Both the position numbers and the translations under genes were made by a program. Positions 27,987-37,855 of a stretch of DNA of 64,000 nucleotides are shown here, in pieces (position 1 is the first letter of the stretch; every line of letters starts with the position of its first letter). Source of the stretch: Algibacter pacificus (GTDB taxonomy: Bacteria > Bacteroidota > Bacteroidia > Flavobacteriales > Flavobacteriaceae); the NCBI RefSeq assembly GCF_008033385.1, contig NZ_VOGY01000006.1:124001-188000 (forward strand), written 5' to 3'. The notes beneath the pieces were generated by a model that had not been told where the DNA came from, searched no databases, and worked only from the letters and a program-made list of their open reading frames with translations.

Positions 27987-28757
27987 CTATTGTATTTTTT
28001 TATATTTTTCTATGGCTGCTTTAATTTTTTCAATTCTATTATCTGGATCCGGATGCGTGCTTTGAAATTCAGGAACTCGATTTGGTCCAGCCGCATTTTT
28101 TAAAATTTCCATAACTCCAATCATCTCTTCAGGATTATACCCTGCTTTTAGCATAAACCGAACCCCTAGTTCATCACTTTCAAGTTCGTCATCTCGGCCA
28201 TTGGTTAGTAATGTGTTTTGTCCAATGCCGTTTATTAAACCTCCCATATCAGCTCCAACAGAACCAGCAGTTGTTAAGCCTTGCCAGTATTCGCTTTCAG
28301 CAATGCGTTCGGCACTGTGTCGACCAAGAACATGTCCTATTTCATGACCTAAAACCCCAGCTAATTGATGTTCATTTTCTAATTTTGAAAACAAGGCATA
28401 AGTAATAAATATTTGTCCGCCGGGTAGAGCAAATGCGTTTATAGTGCTTGGATCGGCAAGTAAATGAAATTGGTATTTGTAAGGTGTTGTTTTAGCGATA
28501 CTATTATTTACTAATTTATTACCAACATTATCAACAAGAGCTTGATATTTGGTGTTTTCATGCAAACCGCCATGTTGTTGTGCCATTTGTGGTGCGTTTT
28601 GTAGACCAATAGCTATTTCTTCGTTAGCATTCATGGAAATAGTTTGTGTTCGACCTGTATATGGGTTTTCTTGCTGTTGGCTACATCTTTTAAAAATAAA
28701 AAATAGAGCAATTGTTACCCCAATTAGTAGCCTTACTTTTAAATTTTTTCCTCTCAT
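27987..28757 (-). CDS. M48-family metalloprotease
   Basis: 256 residues. An N-terminal hydrophobic helix (LLIGVTIALFFIF, about 10-22) is followed by Cys25, either an anchor or an atypical lipobox. The zinc motif HEIGH is at residues 138-142 in LAGVLGHEIGHVLGRHSAER, with the third ligand in DELESDELGVRFM. The late FQSTHPDPDNRIEKI is typical of the M48 BepA/LoiP type, which acts in periplasmic quality control of outer-membrane proteins. That role is by family analogy. The gene appears to be transcribed alone. Confidence 0.94.
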   Translation of the reverse strand: MRGKNLKVRLLIGVTIALFFIFKRCSQQQENPYTGRTQTISMNANEEIAIGLQNAPQMAQQHGGLHENTKYQALVDNVGNKLVNNSIAKTTPYKYQFHLLADPSTINAFALPGGQIFITYALFSKLENEHQLAGVLGHEIGHVLGRHSAERIAESEYWQGLTTAGSVGADMGGLINGIGQNTLLTNGRDDELESDELGVRFMLKAGYNPEEMIGVMEILKNAAGPNRVPEFQSTHPDPDNRIEKIKAAIEKYKKIQ

Positions 28758-28835
28758 TTTGATAGCTGTTAAGTTATAATAAGTTACGCTTACAATTTAG
28801 ACGCTTTTTTAAGGGGTAAGTCACCTAAGTCTAGT

Positions 28836-29288
28836 TTACTGCGTTAAGTTTTTTTTCATTGTAAAATGTGGTCCAATATTTTTTATGTGAAATGAATTAC
28901 CTATAATATGATATCCGTTTTTTTTATAAAAATCAACGGCAATTTCACGAGCATTGCACCAAATTAAATCTGCATGTTTTTTTTTCAAAAAGGAATCGCA
29001 ATAAGTTATAAGTTCTTTGCCAACACCTAAACCCTGGTAAGGTTTAAGGACAGCCATTCCTCGTAATTGATATTGTGTTAATGCTGTAAAATTGGGGTTA
29101 CGTTTTTTTAAAATAGAGCAAACACCAATTAAAATAGTATCATAAATTCCAAAATGTATGGTTGTATCTAAATTATCGCCATCAAAAAAACAAGATTCTA
29201 TGGGTTTACCGGGTCTAAGCACAGGATGTCTAACAGAGTGTGTGTCCGTGGCTATAATTTGTTTTATGTAATAATGTTGCTTTTTCAT
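28836..29288 (-). CDS. GNAT-family N-acetyltransferase
   Basis: 150 residues from ATG 29288. An in-frame ATG at 29321 would add a hydrophobic 11-residue leader unusual for this cytosolic family. Motif A for acetyl-CoA binding is MAVLKPYQGLGVGKELITYC, followed by IWCNAREIAVDFYKKNGYHI as motif B. The substrate cannot be read from the sequence; the family acetylates amines of small molecules, peptides or proteins. It stands alone between the protease and tRNA-Gly. Confidence 0.9.
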   Translation of the reverse strand: MKKQHYYIKQIIATDTHSVRHPVLRPGKPIESCFFDGDNLDTTIHFGIYDTILIGVCSILKKRNPNFTALTQYQLRGMAVLKPYQGLGVGKELITYCDSFLKKKHADLIWCNAREIAVDFYKKNGYHIIGNSFHIKNIGPHFTMKKNLTQ

Positions 29289-29565
29289 AAAATCAAACAT
29301 AAGTAAAATATTTATCTTCATAAGGAAAAGAAGGATGAGTTACATCTAAAAACACGTAATAGTGATTACTTTTTAAAAGCGAAAATGATAAAGTATAAGT
29401 TGAGGTAAATGTTTTTTTGGATAGATTTAATAATGCCATAAAAAATATGTGGTACTATATTTAAGCTAAATGTCTAGGTATCAAACTATGGCTGCTGGTT
29501 GTTTTACACTTACTGCGTATTTATATCTTTTTGGTTTATTTTTTTAAAAAAAAACATAAAATTTA

Positions 29566-29598
29566 TTTGGAAAAACACGTTAATATGTTGTAAATTTG
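29566..29598 (+). promoter_or_regulatory. Promoter of tRNA-Gly
   Basis: A -33 TTTG at 29566-29569 and a -7 TAAATTTG at 29591-29598 with 21 bases between them: the best full match to the Bacteroidota consensus in this window, 11 bases before the tRNA. Confidence 0.7.
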
Positions 29599-29609
29599 CA
29601 TCCGGAATT

Positions 29610-29682
29610 GCGAGAGTAGCTCAGTTGGTAGAGCGTCAGCCTTCCAAGCTGAATGTCGCCGGTTCGAACCCGGTCTCTCGCT
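29610..29682 (+). tRNA. tRNA-Gly (anticodon TCC)
   Basis: A full cloverleaf can be drawn. The acceptor stem GCGAGAG / CTCTCGC (7 bp) is perfect, and the D-arm is GCTC...GAGC. The anticodon stem TCAGC / GCTGA encloses loop CTTCCAA with anticodon TCC. The T-arm GCCGG / CCGGT has loop TTCGAAC, and the discriminator is T. CCA is not encoded. The T-arm closes with one G-T pair. Confidence 0.97.
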
Positions 29683-29683
29683 C

Positions 29684-29715
29684 AAAAAGCTTCATAGAAA
29701 TATGAAGCTTTTTTT
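29684..29715 (+). terminator. Terminator after tRNA-Gly
   Basis: A perfect 13-bp stem AAAAAGCTTCATA / TATGAAGCTTTTT with a GAAA loop, ending in a T-tract. Confidence 0.88.
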
Positions 29716-29984
29716 ATGCGTTACGTTTATTAAGTAAGGGTTGCTTTATAAAAGGCTGTGGAGCGTGCCAAAAATGGTGTTGGATGATGCTTACTTAGTT
29801 ACAACATTTTATAATTATAAATTAATACTGATAAACCTAAAATAGAAACATCTAAAGTGTCTTATTACAAATAAACAGTACTTTAGTAGCTTTGGTTTAG
29901 TTACAAGAAAATAGATTCATATTTTTCGTACTTCTAAAACTAATAAAAATATAGTTCTAGAAATAATACTAAAGTTTAATTTGT

Positions 29985-31559
29985 TTATGAAAGAAAAATA
30001 TAAAATGAAATAGTAATAAGTATTAGTATGGCTCCATATGCTTTTACGTTTGCCCACTGTTTCTCGTTAGAGATATTTTCTTTATAAAGAGAATGCTTTT
30101 GGCTTGTAATTGAATATTTTGAAACTAAAAACATAATGCAAAAGTTTAAAATAAATTCGATACCCCATAAATGCACAAAATGAATGTTTAAATTAAGGAT
30201 AAATGTACTTAAAATATAAAAGGCAAACCCGAAAAATAAACCAGCCTTAGCTCCTTTAGTATTTATTTGTTTAAAAAATAGACCAGCAATAATAATGGAT
30301 GAAATAGGTATAAAAAAGATACCATTTAATTGTTGTAAAAGTTGGTACAAACCATCTGGAGCATAAGCAACCATTGGAGCAACAACAATAGCGATTATAG
30401 CCAAAACTATTGATGAAATTTTACCATATTTAACCAGTTTTTTATCTGAAACGGTTTTATTAATTAGTTTTTTATAAATATCAAAACAGAAAATAGTACT
30501 TGCGGAATTTAGCACACTGTTAAATGTGCTTAGTACTGCTCCTAAAATAACTGCTGCAAAAAAGCCATATAAATAGTTTGGCAGAACTTTTTTAACTAGC
30601 ATAGGGTATATTAAATCTGGTGTTTCATAAAATTGATCTTGAAAATAATAATAGGCTATTAAACCTGGCAAAACAATAATTGCTGGTACAAATAGTTTTA
30701 ATATACCTGTGTAAATTAGCCCTTTTTGGGCTTCAACTAAGTTTTTAGCACCAAAAGCACGCTGTATAATAGCTTGATTCATTCCCCAGAAATATAACTG
30801 ATTAATCATTAAACCTGTAAAAAGTACCGAGAAAGGAAGTACAGAGTCTGGTTTTCCGATAATATTAAATTTATCTGGAGCAAAATTGTAAACGGTACTT
30901 AAGCCGTTAAATAAATTTCCATTTCCTATTTTATAGAGCGCAATAGCGGGAATTAATAATCCACCAGCCATAAGGCCAATACCGTTTAATGAATCTGAAT
31001 AAGCAACCGCCTTTAAACCTCCAAAAATGGCATATAGTGATCCAATAATTCCAATAACTAAAACGGTATAAATTAAAGATTGTTCTTTTGAAATCTGAAA
31101 TATAGTAGAAAAATCGAAAACACTTTCAATATTAATAGCTCCAGAATATAATACAATAGGGAGCAAAGTGATTACAAAAGAAGACATCAGTAAAAACGCA
31201 ACTATTGATCGGATAGCACTATCAAAACGTTTTTCTAAAAACTCAGGAATCGTAGTTAATCCCATTTTAATAAATTTTGGAATAAAATAAATAGCTGCAA
31301 TTACTAGCGCTATTGCAGAGGTAACTTCCCAAGCAATAATAATAATTCCATTTTTGTATGAGCTCCCATTCATTCCTATTAAATGCTCGGTAGAAATATT
31401 TGTGAGTATCATAGATCCAGCAATTATAGGACCGGTTAAGCTTTTTCCTGCTAAGAAATAACCTTCAGAAGTTGTGAGTTTATCTTTTCGGAGTTTATAG
31501 GTGGTATATAGTATTACAAAAAGCGTAAAACCGAAAAAGCCTAAATAGGTGTAAAACAT
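29985..31559 (-). CDS. Sodium/solute symporter (SSS/SLC5 family), probably for inositol or a sugar
   Basis: 524 residues with about 14 hydrophobic segments. The SSS features are an N-terminal YTYLGFFGFTLFVILYTTY helix, GYFLAGKSLTGPIIAGSM, then GGLKAVAYSDSLNGIGLMAG and LYFWGMNQAIIQRAFGAKN. These are the regions shared by SGLT-like sugar and inositol carriers. It lies 32 bases downstream of the myo-inositol oxygenase gene, in the same orientation. Import of myo-inositol by sodium symport is therefore the favoured inference; the sequence alone does not fix the substrate. Confidence 0.92.
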   Translation of the reverse strand: MFYTYLGFFGFTLFVILYTTYKLRKDKLTTSEGYFLAGKSLTGPIIAGSMILTNISTEHLIGMNGSSYKNGIIIIAWEVTSAIALVIAAIYFIPKFIKMGLTTIPEFLEKRFDSAIRSIVAFLLMSSFVITLLPIVLYSGAINIESVFDFSTIFQISKEQSLIYTVLVIGIIGSLYAIFGGLKAVAYSDSLNGIGLMAGGLLIPAIALYKIGNGNLFNGLSTVYNFAPDKFNIIGKPDSVLPFSVLFTGLMINQLYFWGMNQAIIQRAFGAKNLVEAQKGLIYTGILKLFVPAIIVLPGLIAYYYFQDQFYETPDLIYPMLVKKVLPNYLYGFFAAVILGAVLSTFNSVLNSASTIFCFDIYKKLINKTVSDKKLVKYGKISSIVLAIIAIVVAPMVAYAPDGLYQLLQQLNGIFFIPISSIIIAGLFFKQINTKGAKAGLFFGFAFYILSTFILNLNIHFVHLWGIEFILNFCIMFLVSKYSITSQKHSLYKENISNEKQWANVKAYGAILILITISFYIFLS

Positions 31560-31591
31560 AAATTTTAGTGGTTTAGTTGATTAGTAATAGT

Positions 31592-32464
31592 TTAAAATTT
31601 CAACACATCTGGTAAGTATTTTTTTACGATATCTTGATAGTAAGGTTTAAGAGCTTGTGAATCTGGTTTAACAGGGGCTTTTGTATACAAATCGTATGGG
31701 TTAAACTTTTTTACCCATTCAAACATTTCTTTGTCTTTTTCATTCATTAAATATTCATATTCATTTTCACGATGTTGTGAATAAAAAGAATGGTAACGAA
31801 TTATGTATAAAGCGGGTTCTGGTAGATAATCTTTTAAAATTTGATATAAGTACTCATCATGTCCCCAACTCATTTTTACATTATCGAGGCCACAGTTGGG
31901 AGAATAAACCCCATATTTTGTATTGTATTTTGGGTTTGTAAAATCTGGGTTGTTTTTAAAGAATTCGGGATATACTATTTTGTTCGAAAATCTACAACCA
32001 ACAGGAAAAGTATCACCAACTACGGCCCATTGTGGTTCCCCAAATAAACAAAGTACTTTGCCTAAATCATGGATAAAGCCTGTAAGAACAAACCAATCTG
32101 GATGCCCATCTGCTCTAATAGCCTCACTAGTTTGCAGTAAATGTTGTAATTGGTCTAAATCGATATCTGGATCACTATCATCAACTAGTGTATTTAAAAA
32201 GTCTATAGCTTCCCAAATAGACATTTCTTTTTTGTTAAACTTTAAGAACTCTTCTTCTTTTTTACATACAAAATCATAGGTTTGATTCATGTGGTTAATT
32301 CGGTAAAACTCTTTAACCGTTTCTACACGCTCAGAATCTACATAATTTCTAAAGGCTTCCTTTTCTTTACTAGAGGTTTTAGGGTCGGGATACCTTTCTT
32401 TAAGGTTATCTTCCCAATCGTCAATATCGTTTAAGGGGTTTTGGTAATTGTTTTTAGTATCCAT
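31592..32464 (-). CDS. Myo-inositol oxygenase
   Basis: 290 residues, like animal and plant MIOX. This non-haem di-iron enzyme cleaves myo-inositol with oxygen to D-glucuronate. All six metal ligands of the family are visible: His121 (GHPDWF), His132 and Asp133 (FIHDLGKVL), His202 (SWGHDEYLY), His225 (IRYHSFY) and Asp258 (NPYDLYTKA). The [16 protein letters not shown] stretch is also MIOX-specific. No signal peptide, so cytoplasmic. It heads a two-gene operon with the symporter and is divergent from the susC-led PUL. A -7 box lies just upstream. Confidence 0.95.
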   Translation of the reverse strand: MDTKNNYQNPLNDIDDWEDNLKERYPDPKTSSKEKEAFRNYVDSERVETVKEFYRINHMNQTYDFVCKKEEEFLKFNKKEMSIWEAIDFLNTLVDDSDPDIDLDQLQHLLQTSEAIRADGHPDWFVLTGFIHDLGKVLCLFGEPQWAVVGDTFPVGCRFSNKIVYPEFFKNNPDFTNPKYNTKYGVYSPNCGLDNVKMSWGHDEYLYQILKDYLPEPALYIIRYHSFYSQHRENEYEYLMNEKDKEMFEWVKKFNPYDLYTKAPVKPDSQALKPYYQDIVKKYLPDVLKF

Positions 32465-33012
32465 AAAATTATAGTTTAATCAGTTTTACCAAATTTATTT
32501 TGTATTAAAGTATTTAATATGGATAATATGTTCAAATTCATGTAAAAAAAAGCCTGTTGAGTACTAATTAATAGGTTTTAGGTATTATGAATATGGTATA
32601 AGTATGACGTTTTCTTTAAGGAATAAGTGATTCCTACATGCATTTATGAATAAAAATAAAAAGGAAAGGTTGTTTTGCTGTTTAAAAAAATATATAAATC
32701 TGATAAAGTCAACTTTTACAGCACTCCTGTAAATAGAACGCTGCTAATTATAATTAAAAATATGTGTGTTATGCAAGGTGGTAGCTCCTTTTTAGAGCGG
32801 TTTCGGATAAAGTTTATAGATGGATTATGTTTTTATTTCCATAGAAAATAAGCCTAATCTAAGAACTCGAAAATTTTAATGGGGCGAGGGCTTAAACATA
32901 AAGTTATTATTAAGATAATCTAAAAATTACATATAAATGAATTGATTTTCTAGGTCTTTTTCAGATTTAGAATGTAGTTTTAACAAAAATTTACTAACTA
33001 AACTTTATAATA
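32465..33012. other. Divergent control region between inositol oxygenase and susC
   Basis: 548 bases without a supported gene. It holds the minus-strand -7 box at 32490-32497. I see no recognisable susC-side promoter match and no clear operator repeat. Its length and divergent position make it the likely place where the downstream hybrid two-component regulator acts. Confidence 0.5.
32490..32497 (-). promoter_or_regulatory. Candidate -7 promoter box of the inositol oxygenase operon
   Basis: Minus strand TAAATTTG matches TAnnTTTG, 26 bases before the ATG at 32464. No clear -33 TTTG was found. Confidence 0.5.
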
Positions 33013-36000
33013 ATGAAACAAAGAAAATTACTGTTATTAGTTTTGCTCTTTAGCTTGTCTTTAGCTTCATGGGCACAATCAAATCAAATTTCTGGAGTGG
33101 TTTTAGATACACAAGGTATGCCACTTCCGGGAGCCAATGTTCTTGAGAAAGGAGCAAATAATGGAACCGTTACCGATTTTGATGGAAACTTTACCTTAAA
33201 TGTATCTAATATTAACGGCGTGCTTTCCGTGTCCTATATTGGTTTTAAAACTAAAGAGGTAAATTTAGATGGATCTAGCATCTATAATATTAAGTTAATT
33301 GAAGATACTCAGGGTTTAGATGAGGTTGTTGTTGTTGGGTATGGCTCCGTAAAAAAGAGTGATGCTACTGGTGCTGTTGTTTCTTTAGGTTCTAAAGCTA
33401 TTACGGAGACCAGAAAAACCGATGTAGCTGAAGCCGTTCAAGGTAGAATGGCTGGTGTTGATGTAAGACGTACAAATTCTAAACCAGGATCTCCTTTGTC
33501 TATTAAAATTAGAGGAAATACGGTTATTAGGAATGCTAACGTTGGGAATGATGGGGTAAGCGATGATTTAGGGTTAGATTTGTCAAGACCTTTATACGTA
33601 GTTGATGGTATTTTTGTTGGAGATCTTAGCTTTCTTAATCCATCTGATATAGAAAAACTTGATGTATTAAAGGATGCATCAGCAACCGCTATTTATGGTT
33701 CTCGTGGCGCAAATGGAGTGGTAATTGTTACTACTAAATCTGGTATTGAAGGTAAAACTCAAATAACATATGATGCTACTTTTGGTGTTAACAGTGCGGT
33801 AAATGAACCCGATATGTTTAATGGCGATCAGTATGTTTCGTTTGTAAGTGATGTTTTAAGAGGAGAGCAATGGGTTGGAGAATGGACTGATGGTACGGCT
33901 ACAGTTGAAGATTTTAACAACCTTACTATAGATACCGATAATGAATTTATTGGCCAAATTGAACGAGATAATGTAGCTAATAGAAATTATACAAATTGGA
34001 GAGAATTACTTCGTCATGATATACAATTACAAACTTCGCACACTCTTGGGGTTTCAGGAGGTGCCGATGGGTTGGTTTACAACGCTACTTTAGGCTATAC
34101 TAGTGATAAAGGTTTAATGGGTATTGAAGATTTTGAACGCTCTAACATATCTCTGTCATTAACAAAAAAATTTAAAAATAATTTTACTTTAGGTGTAAAA
34201 GGTTACTTTACTGCAACAGAAAGAGAAGGGGGATCTTTAGAACTTTTTAGAAGTTCGATGAGGTTAGCCCCTACTGTAGAACCTTATAATGAAGATGGGA
34301 CTATAAAACTTTTACCAGATGCGCAAGATGAACGATTTATAAATCCGCTTTACGAGGTCGATGGATCGTGGACTACCAACCAAAGAAATACAAGTTTTAT
34401 AGCCAATGCATTTTTAGAATATAAACCAGTAGAATGGCTAAAATTGAAAACCAATTTTGCACCTTCTTTTGCAACCGGTCGCGGTGGTGAGTACAGAGGC
34501 TTGTTAACCAAAGCAGCTAGAAATGATCAATCTAGAACTAGAGCCGTTTATAATTCGGGATTTAGTAGAAGTTATAACTGGGATAATACCGCCGATATTA
34601 ATTTTGAATTTAATGACAACCATAGTTTAAATACGACGTTAATTGCTGCTATAAGTTACGAGGATTCTGAGGGATCAGGAATTCAAACTCGAAACTTAAG
34701 TTCAGATTTGTTTAGTTTCTACAATACTCAAGCAGGAGCCGATGTAAGAAGTTATGCTACAAGTTTTAGAAAAGAAACAGTGTCATCATTTGCAGCTAGA
34801 GTTAATTATAGTTTATATAATAAATATTTATTAACCTTTACAGGAAGGTACGATGGGGCTTCAAAATTAGCAGAAGGGCATAAATGGGCTTTTTTCCCAT
34901 CGGCAGCATTAGCGTGGAAAGTTTCAGAAGAAAACTTTATGAAGGACATTAATTGGATTTCTAATTTAAAATTTAGAGTAAGTTATGGTGAATCTGGGAA
35001 TTACAATTCTGTAGGTGCTTATGCTTCACAAGCTACACTTCGTCAATTAGATTATCAATTTGGAGATACCTATGCTTTAGGGAATATGCTTGGTAATTTA
35101 ATTAATGACGAGTTAACCTGGGAACGCTCAAAAGAATTTAACGTAGGTGTTAATGCTAGTTTCTTTAAAGGACGAGTTAGAGCGGAAGCTGAGTATTACA
35201 ATAAGAAAACAGTAGATGCTATTTTAAATAGAAACCTCATGGGGCTTACCTCGTTCTCTGGTACTGTAGGGAATTTTGGTTCAGTAAGAAACAAAGGTAT
35301 AGAATTAACATTAACAACCGTGAATATAGATACGGGCAACTTTAAATGGCAAACCAGCATAAACTATGCGCGTAACGAAAACGAGTTGTTAGCATTGGAT
35401 GGTGATATTGATAAACAACCATATGGTAGACACGGTGTGCTAGAGGTAGGGCAACCTATAGATGCTATGTATTCCTATGAAAAATTAGGTATCTGGCAAA
35501 TAAATGAGGCTACAGAGGCCGCTGTTTACAATGCTGTTCCGGGAATGTATAAATTTAAAGATCAAAATAACGATAACCTTATTAATGAGCAAGATCGTGT
35601 GGTTATTGGTAATCATGCTCCAGATTGGATTGGAGGTATGACCAATAGTTTTACGTATAAAAATTGGGATTTTAATGTTATGGTTTATACAAGACAAGGT
35701 GTGTTTGGGCACTCGGAGTTTTATCAAAACTTTGCTACTCATAACCCAGATAATGCAAAATTTAATAAAATAGATTTAGATTATTGGACACCAAATAACC
35801 AAAATGCTAAATATCCTTTACCAGGGGCTGCACTATCTAATGGACAGGCCAATGAGTGGTTTTTTGAAGATATGTCTTTTGTAAAAGTAGGCAACATTGG
35901 TATGGGATATTCATTTCCTTCTAGTTTAGCTGAAAGGTTACATTTAAGTTCATTAAAACTGTCTCTAAATATTAAAAACCCATTTATTTTTACAGATTAT

Positions 36001-36093
36001 AAAGGGCCAGATCCAGAAACAGGTCTGCAAAATTCCTACGGTATGGCTTATTCTGTTAAAACAGCAATTTTTGGTATAAAAGTTAGATTTTAA
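33013..36093 (+). CDS. SusC/RagA-type TonB-dependent transporter
   Basis: 1026 residues. Signal peptide MKQRKLLLLVLLFSLSLASWA. The carboxypeptidase-regulatory-like domain (about 25-100: ISGVVLDTQGMPLPGANVLE) is followed by the SusC TonB-box region DEVVVVGYGSVKKSDATGAV at about 113-132. The plug follows (YVVDGIFVGDLSFLNPSDIE, DASATAIYGSRGANGVVIVT), then the 22-strand barrel with terminal IFGIKVRF. It imports oligosaccharides across the outer membrane with its SusD partner. First gene of the PUL, 13 bases ahead of susD. Confidence 0.97.
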   Translation: MKQRKLLLLVLLFSLSLASWAQSNQISGVVLDTQGMPLPGANVLEKGANNGTVTDFDGNFTLNVSNINGVLSVSYIGFKTKEVNLDGSSIYNIKLIEDTQGLDEVVVVGYGSVKKSDATGAVVSLGSKAITETRKTDVAEAVQGRMAGVDVRRTNSKPGSPLSIKIRGNTVIRNANVGNDGVSDDLGLDLSRPLYVVDGIFVGDLSFLNPSDIEKLDVLKDASATAIYGSRGANGVVIVTTKSGIEGKTQITYDATFGVNSAVNEPDMFNGDQYVSFVSDVLRGEQWVGEWTDGTATVEDFNNLTIDTDNEFIGQIERDNVANRNYTNWRELLRHDIQLQTSHTLGVSGGADGLVYNATLGYTSDKGLMGIEDFERSNISLSLTKKFKNNFTLGVKGYFTATEREGGSLELFRSSMRLAPTVEPYNEDGTIKLLPDAQDERFINPLYEVDGSWTTNQRNTSFIANAFLEYKPVEWLKLKTNFAPSFATGRGGEYRGLLTKAARNDQSRTRAVYNSGFSRSYNWDNTADINFEFNDNHSLNTTLIAAISYEDSEGSGIQTRNLSSDLFSFYNTQAGADVRSYATSFRKETVSSFAARVNYSLYNKYLLTFTGRYDGASKLAEGHKWAFFPSAALAWKVSEENFMKDINWISNLKFRVSYGESGNYNSVGAYASQATLRQLDYQFGDTYALGNMLGNLINDELTWERSKEFNVGVNASFFKGRVRAEAEYYNKKTVDAILNRNLMGLTSFSGTVGNFGSVRNKGIELTLTTVNIDTGNFKWQTSINYARNENELLALDGDIDKQPYGRHGVLEVGQPIDAMYSYEKLGIWQINEATEAAVYNAVPGMYKFKDQNNDNLINEQDRVVIGNHAPDWIGGMTNSFTYKNWDFNVMVYTRQGVFGHSEFYQNFATHNPDNAKFNKIDLDYWTPNNQNAKYPLPGAALSNGQANEWFFEDMSFVKVGNIGMGYSFPSSLAERLHLSSLKLSLNIKNPFIFTDYKGPDPETGLQNSYGMAYSVKTAIFGIKVRF

Positions 36094-36106
36094 AAAATAA
36101 AAGATC

Positions 36107-37759
36107 ATGAAAATTAACAATAAAATAAAATATATAATTATGACTGCGGGCTTGTTTTTAAGCTTGGTAGCATGCGATAGTTATCTTGAAGAAGAAAACA
36201 AATCAGCGGTAACGGCTGAAAACTATTATACTTCAGATAATGCAATAGAATTGGTTAATGCGGTGTATACGGCAACGAGACAACCTTATAAGTATTACAG
36301 CGAAGCCTTTTTAGGTACAGATTTGTTTACTCAAAATGGTCAGCTTTTTAGCATAAACAATCTAAATGAGTACAGCAACATGGCATCTGGAGATGGAGCA
36401 GGACCATGGTATGGTAATTATTCGGTAATAAGTGCCGCGAATATCGCCATCAATAGATACGAAAATCAAATTTCATGGGAGTCTGCATTAATTAATCAAA
36501 GAGATTTAGGAATAGCGCAAGCCAAAGCACTAAGAGCCTTAGCGTATTTTAATTTAGTGCAACAATATGGTGGAGTTGTGGTTTATTTAGATGAGGTTTC
36601 AGAAATCAGATACGATTACGCTCGTTCTTCTGAAGAAGATACTTTTAAACAAATTATAAAAGATTTAGAGGAAGCCATACCGGATTTAGAAACTGCTCCA
36701 GCCGAATTTGGTCGTTTTTCTAAACGTGCAGCACAACATTTATTAGCTGAGGTTTATTTAACAAAAGGTTATAAAGATTTTGGTACAACTCAAGATTTTG
36801 AAACAGCGGCGCAACTTGCAGAAGCAGCTATTGGAAATTATGATATAAGAAGCCAAACGTATGCCCAGGTATTCGATTTTGATAATCAATTGAATCCAGA
36901 AATACTATTTTCTATACAATACGGTGCTGAAGGCGTAAATAATAGAAGCAATAATAAAAATGGCATTTTTATGAACGTACCTCATAATTATGCAGGAATT
37001 TCCCGTACAACAACACCTTATGGAGAACCTACATTTTCAGGGATGCCAACCGATTTTTTCTACAGTTTGTTCGAAGCTAATGATTCTAGAGATGACGTTA
37101 CGTTACATAGAGTGCTATATGCAACTGTAAATTCACCCGTCTCTGAAAATGGTGTGGAAAATATAGCTGTAGGCGATACTATTGTGTATTATCCTAAAAC
37201 AGCTTTACCAGCAGGAGAGTTAAAAGATAGGCTAGATCGTTACTGGGTTTTTCAACCAACAGATTATGGATTTGATGTTGCTGAGAACGTTTCTGGTGCA
37301 AAGTATCAATATTCAAACAACTTAAATAATGTAAACTTTCCAATTTTTGCAAAATTTGATGAACGTGCACAAGATGGTAACGGGTACAGAGATGTTTTTG
37401 TATTTCGTGTTGCAGAAACTCATTTAATTGCTGCAGAGGCCTATTTGGGGGCGAGTAATGTTACTGCGGCCTTACCTCACATAAATAGAGTAAGAGAACG
37501 TGCAACTGGAGTGGCAAACTACTACAATAGTTTAACTATTGATGATATTTTAAACGAGCGTGCATTAGAGTTAGCAGGTGAGTCTAATAGATGGAATGTT
37601 TTAAAACGTACCGGTAAATTACAGGAGCGTGTTGCCATGTACAATCCACATTTTATAGATCATGGTTCGTTTGATCCAGCTAAACATACAGTTCGACCAA
37701 TTCCTTCTCAGGAAATAGAACTTTCAGATGGAAGTTTAGATCAAAACCCAAAATATTAG
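36107..37759 (+). CDS. SusD/RagB-type glycan-binding lipoprotein
   Basis: 550 residues. Lipoprotein signal with Cys23 in LFLSLVACDSYLEE. The SusD N-terminal pattern (AENYYTSDNAIELVNAVYTA) and the TPR-like framework (AQAKALRALAYFNLVQQYGG, RAAQHLLAEVYLTKGYKDF) are clear. The RagB C-terminal region follows (FRVAETHLIAAEAYLGASN, INRVRERATG, ILNERALELAGESNRWNVLKR). It forms the lid of the SusC transporter and binds the substrate glycan at the surface. A hairpin follows the gene. Confidence 0.97.
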   Translation: MKINNKIKYIIMTAGLFLSLVACDSYLEEENKSAVTAENYYTSDNAIELVNAVYTATRQPYKYYSEAFLGTDLFTQNGQLFSINNLNEYSNMASGDGAGPWYGNYSVISAANIAINRYENQISWESALINQRDLGIAQAKALRALAYFNLVQQYGGVVVYLDEVSEIRYDYARSSEEDTFKQIIKDLEEAIPDLETAPAEFGRFSKRAAQHLLAEVYLTKGYKDFGTTQDFETAAQLAEAAIGNYDIRSQTYAQVFDFDNQLNPEILFSIQYGAEGVNNRSNNKNGIFMNVPHNYAGISRTTTPYGEPTFSGMPTDFFYSLFEANDSRDDVTLHRVLYATVNSPVSENGVENIAVGDTIVYYPKTALPAGELKDRLDRYWVFQPTDYGFDVAENVSGAKYQYSNNLNNVNFPIFAKFDERAQDGNGYRDVFVFRVAETHLIAAEAYLGASNVTAALPHINRVRERATGVANYYNSLTIDDILNERALELAGESNRWNVLKRTGKLQERVAMYNPHFIDHGSFDPAKHTVRPIPSQEIELSDGSLDQNPKY

Positions 37760-37800
37760 TTTAGTTTAAGTTAAAAGTGTTTTTTGAGTTTGTTTAGTTA

Positions 37801-37831
37801 AAAGGCAGGCGCTTTTTAGTCTCCTGCCTTT
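37801..37831 (+). terminator. Intra-operon hairpin after susD
   Basis: A perfect 9-bp stem AAAGGCAGG / CCTGCCTTT with a 13-base loop, followed by a T-rich stretch broken by G and A. It lies between susD and the first GH92 gene, so it may act as a partial terminator or mRNA-stabilising end that favours susCD transcript. Confidence 0.6.
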
Positions 37832-37855
37832 GTTATTTTAAAAATAATTTTCTTT

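Noticed and set aside
29499-29705. 68-codon frame across tRNA-Gly
   Set aside because: Runs straight through the tRNA cloverleaf and its promoter; not a gene.
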